From Collinsella sp. (lineage in GTDB: Bacteria > Actinomycetota > Coriobacteriia > Coriobacteriales > Coriobacteriaceae): 8,370 bases of DNA. Shown in pieces: positions 6,513-8,370 of this stretch. The notes under the pieces are model-generated. The model searched no databases. It saw only the letters and a list, made by a program, of their open reading frames with translations, and had not been told where the DNA came from. The stretch lies in NCBI GenBank assembly GCA_014871545.1, contig WGSR01000061.1, forward strand, positions 1-8,370. Reading direction: 5' to 3'. Positions within the stretch are counted from its first letter, which is position 1. Each line of letters opens with the position of its first letter. The translations under genes were made by a program, and so were the position numbers.

Positions 6513-6520
6513 AATACAAC

Positions 6521-6555
6521 AAGCGAGATGCCTGCGACTTGCGGGCATCTCGCTT
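6521..6555 (-). terminator. Likely guaB terminator hairpin
   Basis: A 15-position stem with 14 perfect pairs (arms 6521-6535 and 6541-6555) has a 5-nt loop. On the minus strand it is followed by a U-rich but interrupted tail (TTGTTGTATTTG). The single odd pair is a G-U wobble if read on the plus strand, so it could also act on transcripts from the other side. It lies about 160 nt after the guaB stop, directly against the leuS promoter. Confidence 0.65.
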
Positions 6556-6567
6556 TATCTAAATAAC

Positions 6568-6586
6568 GTGGTTTTGAATCAACCAC
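6568..6586 (-). other. Small AT-flanked hairpin
   Basis: A perfect 6-bp stem GTGGTT/AACCAC with a 7-nt loop lies between the inverted-repeat element and the guaB terminator. On the minus strand GTTATTTAG follows it, a poor U tract. It may be an accessory terminator or the end of the neighbouring repeat. Confidence 0.35.
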
Positions 6587-6599
6587 TAATTGTCACCCG

Positions 6600-6706
6600 C
6601 CCAAGCATGGTCGGGTTTTCCAAGTGCCGCAGATTGCCGTGAAAGAGGAGCGACGCGTATTTTGGTACGCGAGCGACGGTTTGAACGGCAAGGTGCGGTG
6701 CTTGGG
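6600..6706. repeat. Imperfect long inverted repeat between guaB and leuS (candidate dispersed element or small RNA)
   Basis: The arms 6620-6640 and 6685-6705 pair at 17 of 21 positions. On the plus strand two of the four mismatches become G-U wobbles, so the fold is slightly better as a plus-strand RNA. An inner perfect 6-bp hairpin CGCGTA-TTTTGG-TACGCG (6654-6671) is flanked by a direct repeat GAGCGAC. An alternative outer pairing of 8 perfect bases joins 6600-6607 with 6699-6706. This stretch, starting within 10 bases of the guaB stop, has no convincing gene. It resembles a REP- or MITE-like intergenic unit, but copy number cannot be seen from one window. Confidence 0.55.
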
Positions 6707-6714
6707 AAAGCCGC

Positions 6715-8226
6715 TTAGCGGTAGCTGACGCTTTGCTGGGAGTCCTTCACGACTACGTCGTGAGCGCCGCCTTCGACGATGGAGGTGGAGCTGACCAGCG
6801 TTAGGCGTGCCTTTTCCTGGAGCTCGGGGATCGAGAGGGCACCGCAGTTGCACATCGTGGACTTGACCTTATAGAGCGTGCCGCCCACGCCGTCCTTGAG
6901 GGAACCGGCGTAGGGAACGTAGGAGTCGACGCCCTCGACGAAGCTAAGCTTCGCGGCGCCGCCCAGGTCGTAGCGCTGCCAGTTGCGAGCACGCGCAGAA
7001 CCCTCGCCCCAGTACTCCTTCATGTACTGACCGTTCACGTTGACGCGCTCGGTCGGGCTCTCGTCAAAGCGGGCGAAGTAACGACCCAGCATCATAAAGT
7101 CTGCACCCATGGCAAGGGCGAGCGTCATGTGGTAATCGTAGACGATGCCGCCATCGGAGCACACGGGCACGTAGACGCCGGTCTCCTCGTAGTACTCGTC
7201 GCGAGCGCGGCAGACGTCGATCAGCGCGGTGGCCTGACCACGGCCGATGCCCTTGGTCTCACGGGTGATGCAGATGGAGCCGCCGCCGATACCAACCTTG
7301 ATGAAGTCGGCACCGCAGTCGGCCAGGAAGCGGAAGCCCTCGGCGTCGACGACGTTGCCGGCACCGACCTTGACGTCCTCGCCGTAGTTGGCGCGGATCC
7401 ACTCGATGGTGCGCTTCTGCCACTCGCTGAAGCCCTCGGAAGAGTCGATGCACAGGACATCGGCACCGGCCTCGATGAGCAGCGGCACGCGCTCGGCATA
7501 GTCGCGGGTGTTGATACCGGCGCCGACCATGTAGCGCTTGTCGCCATCGAGCAGCTCGTTGGGGTTGGTCTTGTGGCTGTCGTAGTCCTTGCGGAAGACA
7601 ATACCCATCAGGTGATCGTTGTCGTCGACGATCGGCAGGGCGTTGAGCTTGTTGTCCCAGATGACGTCGTTGGCAACCTTGAGGCTGATGTTCTTGTCGC
7701 CCACGATGAGCTGCTCACGCGGGGTCATGAACTCGGAGACCTTCGTCTGGTGGTCATCGCGACTGGGGCGATAGTCACGGCTGGTGACGATGCCCAGGAG
7801 CTTACCCTTGGGAGTGCCGTCGTCGGTAACCGGCATGGTGGAGTGACCGGTCTTCTCCTTGAGCTCGATGACCTGCTCCATAGTCATGTCGGGGGTCAGC
7901 GTGGAATCGGACTGAACGAAGCCGGCCTTGTGATCCTTGACGGCCTTGACCATAGCGGCCTCGGACTCGGCGCTCTGGGAACCGTAAATGAAGGACAGGC
8001 CACCCTCGGTAGCGAGCGCGACACCCATATCGACGCCCGAGACGGACTGCATGATGGCGGAAACCATGGGGATGTTCAGGGTGATTGCCGGCTTCTCACC
8101 GCGCTTAAAGCGGGTCAGCGGCGTCTTAAGAGAGACGTTGTTGGGAATGCACTGCGAGGACGAGTAACCAGGGACCAGCAGATACTCCGAAAACGTGTGG
8201 GACTCACCGGGAAAGAACGTAGCCAT
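6715..8226 (-). CDS. guaB: Inosine-5'-monophosphate dehydrogenase (Tritrichomonas foetus-like type)
   Basis: The enzyme oxidises IMP to XMP with NAD+, the rate-limiting step toward GMP. The 503-residue protein is a TIM-barrel IMPDH with an inserted CBS pair (about 105-220). Key residues are D261 (NAD ribose), the potassium-site and catalytic loop GIGGGSIC (312-319) with nucleophile C319, D358 (IMP ribose), the flap dyad R418-Y419 (NWQRYD), and the C-terminal EGG (485-487) that completes the potassium site. Length and all these numbers match what I recall of the T. foetus enzyme, and long stretches look nearly the same (CSDGGIVYDYHMTLALAMGA, residues 356-375). K310 and E431, linked in T. foetus to weak mycophenolic acid binding, are also present. 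The ATG at 8226 follows AAGGAG (8231-8236). The gene appears to stand alone, with guaA not visible. Confidence 0.97.
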   Translation of the reverse strand: MATFFPGESHTFSEYLLVPGYSSSQCIPNNVSLKTPLTRFKRGEKPAITLNIPMVSAIMQSVSGVDMGVALATEGGLSFIYGSQSAESEAAMVKAVKDHKAGFVQSDSTLTPDMTMEQVIELKEKTGHSTMPVTDDGTPKGKLLGIVTSRDYRPSRDDHQTKVSEFMTPREQLIVGDKNISLKVANDVIWDNKLNALPIVDDNDHLMGIVFRKDYDSHKTNPNELLDGDKRYMVGAGINTRDYAERVPLLIEAGADVLCIDSSEGFSEWQKRTIEWIRANYGEDVKVGAGNVVDAEGFRFLADCGADFIKVGIGGGSICITRETKGIGRGQATALIDVCRARDEYYEETGVYVPVCSDGGIVYDYHMTLALAMGADFMMLGRYFARFDESPTERVNVNGQYMKEYWGEGSARARNWQRYDLGGAAKLSFVEGVDSYVPYAGSLKDGVGGTLYKVKSTMCNCGALSIPELQEKARLTLVSSTSIVEGGAHDVVVKDSQQSVSYR

Positions 8227-8230
8227 GTTT

Positions 8231-8236
8231 CTCCTT
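8231..8236 (-). promoter_or_regulatory. guaB ribosome binding site
   Basis: AAGGAG lies four bases upstream of ATG 8226 in a purine-rich stretch, a good match that supports this start. Confidence 0.75.
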
Positions 8237-8284
8237 TTTCCATGCGACCGGTCGGCTGCAGGCCTCGTAGGACCCAGCCCAACC

Positions 8285-8296
8285 TTGGGCGCCCAA
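8285..8296. promoter_or_regulatory. Perfect 12-bp palindrome in the guaB leader
   Basis: TTGGGCGCCCAA is fully self-complementary. It overlaps alternative pairings: GCCCAA is repeated at 8277-8282, and CCCA/TGGG arms lie at 8292-8303. It sits near the predicted guaB start site, so it could be an operator for a dimeric repressor or part of a leader hairpin. No known binding-site family is recognised. Confidence 0.35.
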
Positions 8297-8305
8297 TACT
8301 GGGGA

Positions 8306-8334
8306 AGTATCTTAACGCACTTTGACTGCTACAA
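8306..8334 (-). promoter_or_regulatory. Candidate guaB promoter
   Basis: TTGTAG (8329-8334) and GATACT (8306-8311) are 17 bp apart, with three and four matches to the -35 and -10 consensus. Start would fall near 8299, giving a leader of about 70 nt. The match is only moderate. Confidence 0.35.
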
Positions 8335-8335
8335 T
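8327..8335 (+). promoter_or_regulatory. Candidate divergent extended -10 element
   Basis: TGC-TACAAT reads toward the right edge as an extended -10 with five of six consensus bases, but there is no good -35. It overlaps the -35 of the candidate guaB promoter on the other strand. A divergent gene would begin outside the window. Confidence 0.3.
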
Positions 8336-8370
8336 GCATGATTTAAGAAGAGCACACGAGGGTTTGACGC

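Noticed and set aside
6593..6853. 86-codon minus-strand frame overlapping the guaB end
   Set aside because: Its first half is a shadow of guaB and the rest is the inverted-repeat element; no ribosome site or protein family is visible.
174..8325. Long plus-strand open frames (174-1712, 1726-3039, 4025-6475, 7129-8325)
   Set aside because: They lie opposite infB, nusA, leuS and guaB, have repetitive Leu/Gly/Val/Asp-rich products and no proper domain, and arise because high-GC third positions suppress stops on the opposite strand.
1..8370. CRISPR arrays, tRNA or rRNA genes, insertion sequences, phage or defence genes
   Set aside because: I found no regularly spaced repeats, cloverleaf sequence, transposase-like protein or terminal repeats with target duplications; all five genes are core housekeeping genes.

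Overview
The window reads as chromosomal DNA from a high-GC member of the Coriobacteriia, most likely Collinsella or a close relative. This rests on codon and GC bias, the absence of ylxR and rplGA between nusA and infB, and the protein sequences themselves; it is a judgement from pattern recognition, not from a search. All five protein genes are core housekeeping genes on the minus strand. In transcription order, from the right edge to the left, they are guaB, leuS, rimP, nusA and infB, with infB cut by the left edge. I see no transposase, integrase, phage gene, CRISPR array, tRNA or rRNA, and no evidence of a new defence or biosynthetic system.

Right part (about 6715-8370): guaB encodes an IMP dehydrogenase whose residues line up position for position with the well-studied Tritrichomonas foetus enzyme. 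Its leader holds a perfect 12-bp palindrome. The far right end carries overlapping promoter-like elements facing both ways, and any divergent gene would lie outside the window.

Middle (about 3700-6714): between guaB and leuS lie an imperfect inverted-repeat element of about 107 bp, two hairpins (one a likely guaB terminator), an extended -10 promoter, and a leuS leader of about 150 nt. That leader folds on paper into a long closing helix around inner hairpins, with a further small hairpin reaching the leuS ribosome binding site. leuS encodes leucyl-tRNA synthetase and is followed by an intrinsic terminator.

Left part (1-3660): a translation/transcription operon. A good sigma-70-type promoter sits about 80 bp upstream of rimP. 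Between promoter and rimP is a 12-bp hairpin with a six-U tail, the layout expected of a leader attenuator. rimP and nusA are separated by 1 nt, so translational coupling is likely. nusA and infB are separated by 91 nt containing a strong GC hairpin. RimP helps 30S maturation, NusA controls pausing, termination and antitermination, and IF2 brings initiator tRNA to the ribosome, so the operon links ribosome building to transcription. The points most worth checking are the leuS leader RNA, the rimP leader hairpin, the Cys3His motif at the end of NusA, and the parasite-like IMP dehydrogenase.
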